From NCBI GenBank assembly GCA_907164885.2, contig OU015494.1, forward strand, positions 2,965,268-3,029,267: 64,000 nucleotides of DNA, read 5' to 3'. Positions 47,279 to 57,800 of the stretch are shown one piece after another (position 1 is the first letter of the stretch; every line of letters begins with the position of its first letter). Below the pieces are notes generated by a model. The model made no database searches and was not told the DNA's origin. It saw only the letters and a program-made list of their open reading frames with translations. The position numbers and the translations under genes were made by a program. Origin of the DNA: Dolomedes plantarius (taxonomy: Eukaryota > Arthropoda > Arachnida > Araneae > Dolomedidae).

Positions 47279-48878
47279 ATGGAAATTCTTCTAATTAGAC
47301 AGACTAAAATTGTTCTTGTGGCTTTGGCCGATAATTTGGACGTTGAGGCGTCAATAAATGATAAAAGAATAGTAATTGTCCGAAGAATCATGGGAGCGGA
47401 AAATTACAGTGAAGTAGGGACCAAGGCGGGTCTAGAAAGAATTCTAGAACAGATTAAATTAGATCGGGAAGAGAAGTATAAGCAGATGGATAGGGCGTAT
47501 GAATTAGCTTTGATAAGAAAGAAAGAAAGTTTAGACGTTAGTCAGAAAGCCATAATAGACAATATTTTCGAGGTTTTCGAGTCGAATAAAGAATTCTTTG
47601 TGAGACATGATAAAGGAATCTTTTAGAGACTAGAATACGACCTAGACTGAGAGGCGAAATATGCTTTAGTTCAATCAACTAGAATTATAAAAGTGAGGGA
47701 ATTGGAGTACCTGAGGGTAAAATTACAGGCTGTAAATTCCTATAGAGAAAGTAGAGGTTTAATAAGGAAGGCCGAAGTCACTAAAATTGAGAAAAGTGTC
47801 GAAAGTCAAATTGAGGGAAAAATTTGCGTAGAGCAAAAGGTTAAATCTCTGGGTAGAGAAAAAAATGTAGAGAATGTGTTGGGAAATTTCAGCGAGGTGG
47901 AAGCTGGGAATTTCAGAAGCGCGAGTACTCGAGGCAAAATTAAAAATAAGGAATTCTGTAGCCAGTTGGTTGTCGGAGATACTTTGAGCAGTTCGAGGGA
48001 AGTGCGGGGGAAAAAAGGAAACCTTTGTAATTGAGCAAGCAGGCTTAAATTCGGGTGTAGAAAATCGAAGTGAAATAGATAACTCGCTCTGCAAATCTGT
48101 GAATGTAGAGACAGTGGGGAAAATGAATGTAGATTTGTGTGAAGAAAGTAGCCTAGATAAAAGAGAAATATTGTCTGAAAGCGACTCTAACATTTGTGAT
48201 CTCGAAGTGAGAAAAGTTAGTTTCGTTGAGTCAGCCGATGTTTTAGAGGACTTGAATCCCGCGTTTTGTGTAACTGACCGCACACACAGGGGGATGGACC
48301 TTTGTCCGAGAGTCCATTCATCAGGTTCTTTTCAAGGGGAAGGGACTATAAGTGCGTGTCAGGATTTGATGAATGTAGTCGAAAAAGTTGAGCAGAGAGA
48401 CGGTTTAGAAATTGCTCTCCAGGGATTAGACAATGGCATTCGGGAAAACATGGACCGTGAAAGGATCGAAAGTTCGTCTAAAATGGATGGTCAGATTTTG
48501 ACGGAATTTAGGAGAAACCTAAACAATGCAGCTGAGGGGGAGATAACCCCTGCAGAAAATAGAAGGACAGCGATTCCGAGTAGGAACATTTTGAGAGGGA
48601 GGTTACCTAAGATTGGAATACTCCATTGTAACGAGTTCAAAGGGAATTTACATCCGCTAGTGATAAGGACTAAACAGCGCCGCGAAAAGGCGAGTGGAAT
48701 AAAGCGCAAGAAAGCGAAGTTTAAAATGTTTTGGGGCTTGAGCAAAACTAGGGGGAAAGGTCCGTTAGCTAGAGGGAGACCGAATTGCGTAAGGCATAGT
48801 CAAAAGACGGGACGCCCGGGTTTGTCAAGTTCAAGAAGAAATTTAGGGGAGGACGACATTCTGTTAAATTCAAAATGA
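47279..48878 (+). pseudogene. Coiled-coil, gag-like protein of an LTR-type element, broken
   Basis: From ATG 47279 a frame of about 530 codons can be followed. It is stopped by TAG 47624-47626 and a TGA shortly after, resumes in the same frame (to 48034), and shifts by one base in the A-run near 48009-48019 to the frame that ends at TGA 48876-48878. The first part is a lysine/glutamate-rich helix (for example ERILEQIKLDREEKYKQMD); the middle is acidic, and the last 80 residues are very basic (IKRKKAKFKMFW, then RGRPNCVRHSQKTGRPG). No zinc knuckle, protease, reverse transcriptase or integrase is present. Position behind an LTR-like leader suggests gag, but I do not recognise the family. Confidence 0.5.
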
Positions 48879-49771
48879 AAATGGGTACGAAATACTCAGA
48901 AGGGCAGCCTAGCAATTTCAAAATTTGTAAACCTAGCCACTTACAACAAATTTTTTACATGAAATCAAACTTTACTTCCACAGCACTGTATACCAACAAA
49001 AAAAAAACTTTTCATTTTCAAAAGAACTTTTCCTTCAACCTACGTTCATATATTCATTACTTCAAACATCATCTAATATATCTAGTCATTATTTCATTTT
49101 GTCATATTCATTTCATTTTATCATAGTGTCCGAAAACTTAAATTTTGTGTGTGTCATTTTATTTTTTCTCCTACTTAACCAAACAAGGCTACGATCCCTC
49201 TCTAAAACCTCAAAACCATCGTTAAAATGTACAAAATCTTATTTCCTTCGCTCGGAGTGACGAAACTAACCTTCCCTCCTTCCTTAGTAGGGGTGGGGGG
49301 GGGGAAACACACAAAACACCTCGCTCCTTCCAAGAAATGGTACCCACCTTCAACAAAAGGACAACCCCGCTTACGGTAAACAAAACTCTCTACCATCGGA
49401 ACTCGCGTTTTTCGTAGACCAAAACCTTTTCATTTATTTTTATTTATTTTTTTTACCTACTTCACGCTCAGGCAATTATTTTCCATTAATTCATTAATTT
49501 TTCAATGCTTATCGTGAATTTATTTATTTATTTATTTATTTTCAACACATCTCTTATCTAGCTATTTTCTTCTCTCTAAAGTCGTTTTTATTGGGCTTTG
49601 AAGAGCTTTTCTACAAACAAAAACCAAACTAATTTCTTAATCGTGGCCTTTTTATCTTCCATTTAACTCTATATCTAATCTTAGCAGTATATCCCCTCGT
49701 TTTAAACTCATTTACTGTCCCAAACCAAAGTTTTACTTTCTTTCTTTTTGCATTCGCCTTTTTCATTTTTT
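48879..49771. other. Junction between two oppositely oriented retroelements
   Basis: The + strand changes from C-poor to G-poor at about 48890-48910, which marks the change from the rightward to the leftward element. The G-run near 49289-49302 and frames at 48875-49126 and 49202-49396 show nothing recognisable. Confidence 0.4.
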
Positions 49772-50965
49772 TTAATCAAATTTAACTTTCTTTCCTCTTA
49801 AAATTTTTATACTGCCCATCTCTAACTTTTTACCATATATGCTTTCATTTCTATAACCCTTCTCAATTCTTCTATTTCTCTGACACCTTTTTATCCTCTT
49901 AATCCCGTTCTGTACATAACTCGCTGTGTGAAAAATTTTCATTCTAACTATTTTTACATTCACCGTCCAAATTTCCTCAACTTCATTGTTATTTACGTTT
50001 GTCTGTCTCTCACTTTCCATGATTAAATTATTTCGTTCGTCCCTTCCAACCTCGTTCATACTCTCTATTGTGGTATTATTTCTATCAGTTACTAAATGAT
50101 TATCACACTCTTTGCCCATTTCTACCTCAACTTCTAGAGACCTGGCCATCGTACCCGTTTTATTTATGTTCACTTCATTAACTCTACTTATTGCATTAAT
50201 TTCGTTTTTCTTACTGCCCATTGCTTCATCTGATTTCCCAATATTTGTTTCCCGTTCATCGATTTTCGTTTCACAAACTCTACTTATTTTCACATTATCC
50301 TGTGCTATCATTTTCAATTTTTTTTCATTTATTTCCCCTTTAAATTTCTCCACTCTCTCAGTCCTCTGATTTGTCTCTGAATTTTTGTCCTTTTGATTTT
50401 CCGCCTCAATATTTATTTTATCACTCTCCAGATCAATATTTAGTTTATCACTCTCCACTTCAATATTTAATTTCTTTTCATTTCGCTGCTCCTCGTCTTC
50501 AATTGTAACTCTCTCTATCACCGGCGATTCCGCCTCAATATTTAATTTGTTTTCTTCAAATTTTATTTCTCTCTCTGCCCTTTTTATTACTTTATAATTA
50601 TTTTCTTTGACTATCTCTATGGGGTTTGAAATTTCATCTAGCTGTTCCTTCTCACCCTCTGAGACCCTCTCTACACCATGCGATTGTGCACTATCCATAT
50701 TTTTTCCATAAACCTTCATGAATCTTTTAATTACTAGCGAAAAAGTCTTCTCATACCCTTCAATCTCTTCTAAAAAGTCCCAGGCCCTTCTCGCCTTCCC
50801 TGTTAATCGATATGCAAAAAACAGAGATTTCGCGCCATCCGACCAATTCAACCAACTCGCAGTCAGATTAAATTTTCTAATAAAATCTTCAAAATCATCT
50901 TCCTTTTCCCCACTAAAACTTGGTATCAACGACTCTAGCGTAATGGTTTCCATACTTATGGCCAT
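49772..50965 (-). CDS. Gag-like protein of a minus-strand retroelement
   Basis: A clean frame of 397 codons starts at ATG 50965. Residues 8-75 (ITLESLIPSFSGEKEDDFED, SWLNWSDGAKSLFFAYRLTG, ARRAWDFLEE) have the layout of Ty3/Gypsy-type gag/capsid starts, in which a pool of helices follows a PxFxG motif. After that come about 200 residues of charged helix with repeated KLNIEVES/KLNIDLES/KINIEAE units near residues 165-192. The end is basic (IKRIKRCQRNRRIEKGYR). A zinc knuckle is absent and no pol follows. The frame is unbroken, unlike nearly all other transposon frames here, so the copy may be recent. It starts 20 bases after a TTAAGAAAAGTGGG stretch. Confidence 0.6.
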   Translation of the reverse strand: MAISMETITLESLIPSFSGEKEDDFEDFIRKFNLTASWLNWSDGAKSLFFAYRLTGKARRAWDFLEEIEGYEKTFSLVIKRFMKVYGKNMDSAQSHGVERVSEGEKEQLDEISNPIEIVKENNYKVIKRAEREIKFEENKLNIEAESPVIERVTIEDEEQRNEKKLNIEVESDKLNIDLESDKINIEAENQKDKNSETNQRTERVEKFKGEINEKKLKMIAQDNVKISRVCETKIDERETNIGKSDEAMGSKKNEINAISRVNEVNINKTGTMARSLEVEVEMGKECDNHLVTDRNNTTIESMNEVGRDERNNLIMESERQTNVNNNEVEEIWTVNVKIVRMKIFHTASYVQNGIKRIKRCQRNRRIEKGYRNESIYGKKLEMGSIKILRGKKVKFD

Positions 50966-52700
50966 TTTATCCCACTTTTCTTAAATACTTCCCTTATCGC
51001 TACTTTTACAAACCTCTAATAATTATTGACATAACTATTAAAATTTCTAAATTCTTAAAACACTGACTTCCCCCAAAACACATAATGAATACACAGTTTT
51101 TAAATATATAAAAAACACAATTCAATTCTAAATTCTACTTGCACACTCTAAAATATACTCTAACACTTTTCTTCAAATCAATACTTTTCTCAAGGTGCTA
51201 CATTAAAATTATCACTCTACTCTATTCAGTACAAATCTTTCAAAGCCACACTCAAATATTATTTAACCATTAATTTCAAAACAATCAATGTATATCTCTA
51301 CCACAATTTCAAATATATATTCAAATATATATATATACTTGCATACTCTTATCTTCCAGAAATTATATTATGCACAATCCTACTAATTACTACTCAAATC
51401 ATCAAATACTTGTACTTAAATCAATAATTTTCTCAAATTATCATACAAATATCAGTTCTCTACCTATTTACTCAAAACACTTCTATTTTTCGAAATAACC
51501 CTCAAATATTTATCTACTGATTTCAATAAAATCAAACACTTTAAACTAATCAAAACTTTTCAAAAACATTCCTCAATTCAATTAATTATTTCAAAATACC
51601 AATCATTATTATCTATCTACTAAATTCAATATAAGCTTTTATGTCACAAACTAGTGCTAAACAATTCAAAACAATTTCTAAAACTTCGTCTTAATTCAAC
51701 TCAATTACTTTAAATCATACTTCAAACATATCAATATTTCTTATTTTCATCTAAACCACTTCAAATCAAATTTGTTTTCAAAAATACTCCTCAATATGTA
51801 AAATACTAATAAAATGCAATATGTCGAAACACGTGTACCAAAATCAATCAAATTTTCACAATTATCACACATAAATCAAATGCACTGTTAAAAAAATTCC
51901 AAAATTTTTTTTTTTCAACACGATCTATCATTAACAGATTTAACCAACAGTTGCGAAAAATACTTCTCAAAGCAATTCAATTTTTTCAAAATAATTACTT
52001 ATATTGTCACACACTTCAAAACCAAATAACACTCAACAATACCAAAATAACACTCAATACTTGTGGCAAATACACTAACATTTTAACATATACTCCTAGC
52101 TTTACACAGACTTACGCGCTGCTCCCCTCAACGAAAAATATTTTTTTTTACACCTAAAATTTCTAAAGAAACTGGTCACAGCACCATTGAACAACAAAAA
52201 AAAATTTTTACGCAAAAAAAATTTTTCACGATTCCAGCCTAACACAAATTATTTTTTTTATCTTGGTCGGAACCATTTTGTCGTGTAGGGCCTGTCCTGA
52301 CTTTATTTGATTTGGGCGTGAATTCGCATTTAATTGTGGTAGTACTTTTTATGTTATTAAAAGGGTAGTTAGGTGCGTTGTGTTTAGATATTTGGTTGAA
52401 TAACACCCAAGGCTCTGGACAAAATTGGCCAACGACAAACTACTGCAGAACAAATTATTAAAGCTTAACCTACAACCTTTCTTCATACAAAAAGGAAATC
52501 AACTCATTGACGAAAGCAAGCTTTCTTAAACACAAAATTATAGTTTATTTACAATTACATATTATTTACAGTTTATTTCATCAAATTTTAATTTATATCA
52601 TTTTTGCTCTGTTCACTATCAACAGAGTTAAATTTAGTTTGACTTCGGATTCAGGGAGCGTAAATACATACTACACAAAATTCTAAAAGTTCCTATCCAA
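50966..52700 (-). other. C-poor leader of the minus-strand retroelement
   Basis: No frame is visible. On the + strand G is strikingly rare: line 51241-51300 has 2 G and 13 C. The sense strand of the element is therefore C-poor. A + strand frame at 51951-52157 is unsupported. Confidence 0.5.
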
Positions 52701-52701
52701 A

Positions 52702-53055
52702 TTAAATGCACGATATCTTCAAATACGTGAAACTCACACTATCAAGAGGTAAACGCGGGATCTGAACTAAACAAAATAAATAAAAACACTCACGTCTTTT
52801 CAGCTGAGAGCGACTTTCGGGTTCTGTGATAACACTGGTAGGGACTCCTTCCGTGACGTCAGTTTGCACTCTGTAGTTTCTCTTTATTTTGATGGGTGTC
52901 TCTTCCACGATGGGGTTAGCTTTAACTGTAGGCGTACTGAAGGCAATCTCCTCTGCTATCCTTCTCTTTATTTTGGATTCGGGCTCAGCTACCACTCGTT
53001 TCTCCACACGTACTTTCTTTCTCGGGACAGGATCCACCGAGCTCCGTCGCATCAA
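52702..53055 (-). CDS. Basic first exon of the minus-strand retroelement (putative)
   Basis: The frame from ATG 53055 begins MMRRSSVDPVPRKKVRVEKR and continues with KIKRRIAEE and RSQLKR; it is very basic and proline-containing, like a nuclear-targeting segment. A consensus donor (GAC then GTGAGT) at 52793 suggests that the exon ends at 52794 and that the following codons to 52702 belong to an intron. The acceptor could lie near the gag-like frame at 50965. I do not recognise the protein, and a role within the element is inferred from its position and strand only. Confidence 0.35.
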   Translation of the reverse strand: MMRRSSVDPVPRKKVRVEKRVVAEPESKIKRRIAEEIAFSTPTVKANPIVEETPIKIKRNYRVQTDVTEGVPTSVITEPESRSQLKRRECFYLFCLVQIPRLPLDSVSFTYLKISCI

Positions 53056-53640
53056 ACCCCCTTAATTTTATTTTTGCTCCGGGAATATTCCACCGGAGTC
53101 TTGGGGCAATGAAACAGGGACAGGTTATTTTTTCAGCCGACTCCAAGGAAAACCTCCTGCACTTCGACAGACTGACTTTTTTCTCGTCTCCAAAAAACTC
53201 ACTTCAATTATTTTAATTCTCTCACAGTTCCCGCCTCCGGAATCACTTCACTAGCCATTCAGGAAACTCTCGACTTTTTTATTTGTTAAGTCCCAACACC
53301 TACAAGCCTCTCATTTGCTGCCCTCATTCTTGATCAAAAACGCTCCTCTTACGCAATAAACCAAACAGCTGATGACCACCCGCAAGACAAACCGCTACCC
53401 CTCGTGGTCTACCAACGAACCCCGCTATCAATCTCCCCACAAAGTGTCATTGTTGCATAATGTCACAAGTGGTGCCATCCACAGCTTATCTGCGTCTGGA
53501 ATCACAGACCCCGCATACGCTAGGCTCATAAAACCTTCGTAAATTGGCTAATGTTCCCGACAAACGCTTTGCCCTATAATTACGTCGGCATCAAAGTCGT
53601 TACCGACCTTACACACAAAATGTAATGAATCAAGCTTTCA
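53056..53640 (-). other. GC-richer start of the minus-strand retroelement, possibly its LTR
   Basis: Reading leftwards the sequence contains TGTGTGTAAGGTCGG (53630), then TGGCACCACTTGTGACATT (53487-53469) and an AATAAA-type signal near 53286. These look like LTR or primer-binding parts, but the exact borders cannot be set because no second LTR is in the window. Confidence 0.35.
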
Positions 53641-54185
53641 AACTTTTTATTTTCTCTTAAAATATTAATTTTAATTTTTTTTTTAAAGCGCTTCTTTACA
53701 ACTACTCTCGGTCATTTTGGAGATTTTATATTCCCCCTTCGTCCCCCTCACCCCCCCCTATGGTAATGGTGTGGCTGAACTTGCACTTAAACGACATCGG
53801 GAGTGTCACTATTAATCTCAGCGACTCCGAAAACTATGGATTCGACACTACTATCGGTCATTTTGGAGATTTTATATTCCCCCTGCTTCCCCCCTAGCTC
53901 GTCTTTACTAATGGGGGCTGAACTTTCACTTAAACGACATCGGGAGTGTCACTATTAATCTCAGCGACCCCGAAAACTATGGATTCCACAGTGATATCAG
54001 TCATTTTCAATTATTTTTATGTGTCCCCTTCCCCCCCTGCCCCTAGAGTGCTAGGGGTGTCTTATTGTGAATCTAAACCATTCTCGAATCATCTTAATCG
54101 GACACACAAAATTTCAGTAAAATCAGTCCAGCCGTTTAGGAGTTCAGTGACATACACGCGGACAGAAGAAATATATATATAAAGA
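53641..54185 (-). mobile_element. Helitron fragment with tandem units (3' end missing)
   Basis: The minus-strand 5' end is at 54185 (TCTTTATATATATATTTC after an A). The sequence then passes through three tandem ~143-bp units (from 53964, 53820 and the rest to about 53697), homologous to those in the Helitron at 44840-45578. No hairpin with CTAG is found at the left end, so this copy is truncated. Confidence 0.6.
53697..54020. repeat. Tandem ~143-bp units, second locus
   Basis: Units share CGAAAACTATGGATTCGACA, GGTCATTTTGGAGATTTTAT and ACGACATCGGGAGTGTCACT. Unit-to-unit similarity inside this locus is higher than to the units at 45067-45430, as judged by eye. Confidence 0.8.
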
Positions 54186-54241
54186 TGAATCATTTGCTAT
54201 ATGTATATTTTGTATACGTATATGTATATTTTATTGAGAAA

Positions 54242-55554
54242 CTAGATGTATTACCCGACTTCGCTCGGGATTCAGTTTCTGTTATTATTTTTTTCAATGA
54301 TTAGCCTCATGTTATGATTTTCTACAGTTTTCGATAAATTTCTTTTGCGGTAGCAAATAGCATTAGTTTGTTGTCTGTGCTGTCGTTGTTCACCGCTTTC
54401 CTCTCGTTTCGATGTTGAAGCTCGAAAACAATTGTATGTTCGACGCGTTAAAAGTTTCTTCATCAGTCTCACTGCTTCGGATCACTACAACTCGAATTCT
54501 GTTACCTTCGAGCTCTTGGGAATGTTTTTTCTTCAGATTCTTGTGTGCGTCTAACTGCATTTCGAATTCTGTTGGCTTCGCGCGCTTCTGTTTTTTTTCA
54601 TCACATTGCTCATTTCTCAACAATCTTTGACATTTTCCCCTTACTTCTGCAGGATTAAAAGTTTTTCTCTTCTTTTTGGGCATTTTAAAGCATTAATTTA
54701 CAGCTAGTCTATAACGTTTGAATGGATTTATTATTATAGAAAAATAATCAATAATGTTTAAATGGATTGAGATCACATTCAATATTAAAACACAGCAAAT
54801 CTGGTAATTATTATAGAAAAAGTATGTACACGTATTTCATTCTCGGAATTCTTTCTCAAAACTAAATCGTCTGCTACGTTTCAATGCCACTTTCAGACTT
54901 TCTTAATTATAATATACACGTATTTCATGATTGTAATTCTTTCTCAAAACTAAATCATCTGCTATGTTTCAATGTCACTTCAGTTATATAAATCATCGCG
55001 TCAAGGCTAAACGCACGTGTTTCTAGCCAAGCCAACGTGTCTTGCAGTATATTAGAGTTTGAACAGGTAGCTTGGGATAGTTTCAACTCATGAAATGGAT
55101 AGATAACACATTCATTGAAAATGAATGACTTTCCATCCTTATATTTTCATTTTTTAAAAGAAACATTCCGGCGTTGCCACGTACTTGAAAATAATATATC
55201 AAATTCATTCTTGCATGCGCCAATATATGAATAAATCACGTTTTTAATTCATGTCTATTTATTTTTACGGAAATGTTATAATTTAATTGGCAACAATGAA
55301 ATGTTACAATGGCTTTGAACAAAAATATCCGGGGAAATTTGGCGATTTTTTTTTTGTGATTTTCAATATCCGTTGATACTTCTAACATAATTCGGGAATG
55401 GAACGTCGTAGCGGAATGAAAATAGTCTATAACCATCGAGAAAGTTCAAGCAATAAGTTAACCAAGTTTCATCGCAATCGGATGAACGGTACGGCAGCGC
55501 ATAAAATACGAACAAACAAACAAACAAACAAACATTCATTTTTATATATAGAGA
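54242..55554 (-). mobile_element. Helitron, 1.3 kb, with N-terminal coding fragment
   Basis: On the minus strand it begins TCTCTATATATAAAAATG (from 55554, after an A) and a GTTT-repeat, and it ends with a hairpin (CCCGA/TCGGG around GCGAAG, 54255-54270) and CTAG at 54245-54242 followed by T. These are Helitron ends. A coding fragment at 54683-54272 is in the expected orientation. The Rep and helicase domains are absent. Confidence 0.75.
54272..54683 (-). pseudogene. Helitron-associated charged N-terminal fragment
   Basis: From ATG 54683 the frame reads MPKKKRKTFNPAEVRGKCQR, then EKKQKRAKPTEFEMQLDAHK, and continues with SSETDEETFNASN. A frameshift near 54420 moves the rest (RASTSKREESGEQRQHRQQ, then LSKTVENHNMRLIIE) to another frame ending at 54272. 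Charged, repetitive sequences of this sort precede the Rep/helicase in arthropod Helitron proteins as I recall them; the catalytic parts are missing. Its position within a Helitron of the same orientation supports this. Confidence 0.5.
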
Positions 55555-55725
55555 TTAATATTTCTCTAATTTGCAAACCCATGTGGTTGTAGCAAAAAGT
55601 GAAATATGAATAATAATTAATCCTTATTATTTGAATTCAATCCTTAGTATTTTCTATGGACATTTAAAACAAACAAACAAATACGGAAACACATGCAAAA
55701 TAATTAAAAACTCTCCATAAGAAGA
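55555..55725. other. Short non-coding gap
   Basis: AT-rich sequence with no recognisable feature; it would be the body if the neighbouring tRNA-like relic is the head of a SINE. Confidence 0.35.
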
Positions 55726-55797
55726 AGTCTTTTGCGGGAATCGAACTCGCGCCCACGGCGTGGAAGGCTGGTGTCTTGACCACTCAGCTACTGGGTG
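55726..55797 (-). pseudogene. tRNA-like relic (Gly-UCC-like) or SINE head
   Basis: On the minus strand the stretch has an A-box-like TAGCTGAGTGG, an anticodon-loop-like CTTCCAC (anticodon UCC) after CCAGC, and a B box GTTCGATTC with a T stem that pairs at four of five positions. The acceptor stem hardly pairs (CACCCAG against AAAAGAC) and the anticodon stem is poor, so it is not a working tRNA. It may be a tRNA pseudogene or the 5' end of a tRNA-derived SINE. Confidence 0.5.
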
Positions 55798-56395
55798 ACA
55801 AACGTAATTCTTCTATGATTGAACGGTTGGGAAAATAGCGGTGTTGCTCAGTAATGGTTGCCATTTTGGCGTACTATCGCCCTGAGATGCTAATTTTATA
55901 GTTTTATGCTAATTAAACATAGAAATATTTATTTTCTTTAACTGAAACATATAAAAGATTTTAAGTTAGCAAATAACTTATCGAAAAAAACCAAGCCTCA
56001 CTCGAATCTGTTGAATATTAAACTCTATAGGTCTTCTTAAAATGTTGACGAAATAATTCTTGGCGCCAACTCGATTCTAGCAAAATCCCTAATTTTACGG
56101 AAAATTAAAAATTCCGTATCTCGGTTAATTTTTAACTTTGAAAGTCCATTTTTATCTCAATTTAAAGTACTCACTGATAATATTCTTCTGCTTTTTGTTT
56201 TAATTTTGTACTGTGCTTGGTTCATTCAGAATTTTATAATTTACGCAAACTGCTTTAACATAGCGAGAATACGAGCAAGCGGTACACAGTATATAAGCAC
56301 TAAGCGGTCTGACGAATTTTTGTACTTGGCGCTTTTATTCATTTGGCGTCTATTTTGTTTGTTTAGCTTGGCGTTGCAGGTCGACCGCCCTGCTT
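55798..56395. other. Unclassified sequence
   Basis: A frame at 56206-56397 (+) has no family features. Around 56060-56130 TTGGCGCCAACTCG and following bases resemble an old repeat. Confidence 0.35.
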
Positions 56396-56880
56396 GATAA
56401 AAGCTTTCAACTTTTGTTAGTGTATTTAGGCCTGTAGTGTATAATAATGTTTAATTTCTATTTGTATAATTAAATTTTTTCCCACTGTCTGAATATTTTT
56501 TTCTGTTCAAATTAATGGAGATAATGTTAACGTTTTTTTACAGGGACTAATTTTTTGTTGACATGAAAAATGATTCAGATATTATAAAAACTGATTGCTT
56601 TTTAAATTATTTTCAACTCATAAATGGTTTAAATGTAGATATATAAAAGCTTTCAACTTCTGTTAGTGTATTTAGGCCTGTAGTGTATAATAATGTTTAA
56701 TTTCTATTTGTATAATTAATTTTTTTCCCACTGTCTGAATATTTTTTTCTGTTCAAATTAATGGAGATAATGTTAATGTTTTTTTGCAGGGACTAATTTT
56801 TTTTTATTTAAAAAATGATTGATATTATAAAAATTGATAGCTTTTAAATTATTAAGGAAACATATCCCTACTGGGGAATC
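56396..56880. repeat. 246-bp tandem duplication
   Basis: Two adjoining copies start near 56396 and 56642 and share ATTTAGGCCTGTAGTGTATA and CCCACTGTCTGAATATTTTT. The second has a few substitutions and a small deletion. Confidence 0.9.
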
Positions 56881-56999
56881 CTCGCCTTGCAAATATTGCG
56901 AAAGGAGGATAAGGCGCCTTTGCTGTACGCCTAGCGTGGTGTGGAAAACAGCAGTACCGTCATAAAACGCCAGTTAGTGGTCACGTTTGCAGTTTTGTC

Positions 57000-57300
57000 A
57001 TCTTTGGCTATACTGTGTTTCCTTTTCTTTAATTTTGCTCTTTTCATTTTAATCTCAGTTTTAAGGCAAACTTTTTCAGTCATTTATTTTGTTTTTGTAT
57101 TTCTATAATTTCAAAACATGCTTTTCATTTCATTTTCTGTAATTTTGCACTCTTGATTTTAATCTCAGTTTTATTTCAGGGTCTTTCATTTATAGTTCTG
57201 ATTTAAGTTGTGTTTAGTTTTTATTTATACCGTGTTTCCTTTTCTGTAATTTTGCCCTTTTGATTTTAATCTCAGTTTTCAGGTAAACTTCAGGTAAAAA
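57000..57300. repeat. Three diverged copies of a ~50-bp block
   Basis: Blocks around 57011, 57125 and 57230 share TCCTTTTCTGTAATTTTGC or a close form and end in TTTTAATCTCAGTTTT. They lie inside the sequence that ends with the Helitron terminus at 57540. Confidence 0.7.
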
Positions 57301-57511
57301 TATTAAAATATAGTAAAAGAAATGTTCCTCAAACTGTGCTATATTAACTGTACTATATTGTTTTGTATGTTCTATTAGATTTAATTTCAATATTTTCTTC
57401 TACATTATTTTGTCTATTAAAATATCTGGTACGATTTTTTATAAACATATTTTTTTTTGTTTTTTTGGCATTATTTGCATACATTGACCGTTGAATTTAA
57501 TTTGAATGTAC

Positions 57512-57540
57512 TCCGTAGCGAAGCACGGGTATTCAGCTAG
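57512..57540 (+). mobile_element. Helitron 3' terminus
   Basis: A hairpin (CCGT/ACGG around AGCGAAGC, 57513-57528) is followed after ten bases by CTAG (57537-57540) and T. This is the plus-strand version of the ends seen at 44840 and 54242. The matching TC start to the left could not be identified, so the size of the element is unknown. Confidence 0.6.
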
Positions 57541-57544
57541 TATT

Positions 57545-57659
57545 TAATAAAACTACTTATTAATTATATATTAATTTAATTACTACTTATTAATTATATA
57601 TTAATTTAATTACTACTTATTAATTATATATTAATTTAATTACTACTTATTAATTATAT
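57545..57659. repeat. 30-bp tandem repeat, about 3.8 units
   Basis: Unit ACTACTTATTAATTATATAT plus ATTAATTTAATT repeats with a period of 30 and almost no variation, directly behind the Helitron end. Confidence 0.9.
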
Positions 57660-57800
57660 CACCTTTTTGTCCAAAGTATGTTTGGGTATTCAGACACAAA
57701 ATACTTATATAAAAAGTTTCACAAAGACAATTTATTATAAATTTTCATATTAATTAATCATGATTAATACAGGTAGGTAAATAAAAAAAGAGATGGATAG

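Noticed and set aside
47759..48745. Minus-strand frames of 174 and 84 codons
   Set aside because: They are shadows of the plus-strand gag-like frame, whose C-poor sense strand leaves the antisense frames open.
49202..49396. 64-codon minus-strand frame with cysteines and prolines between the two gag-like genes
   Set aside because: It could be taken for a zinc-binding protein, but the cysteine spacing fits no knuckle and the frame includes the G-run at 49289-49302.
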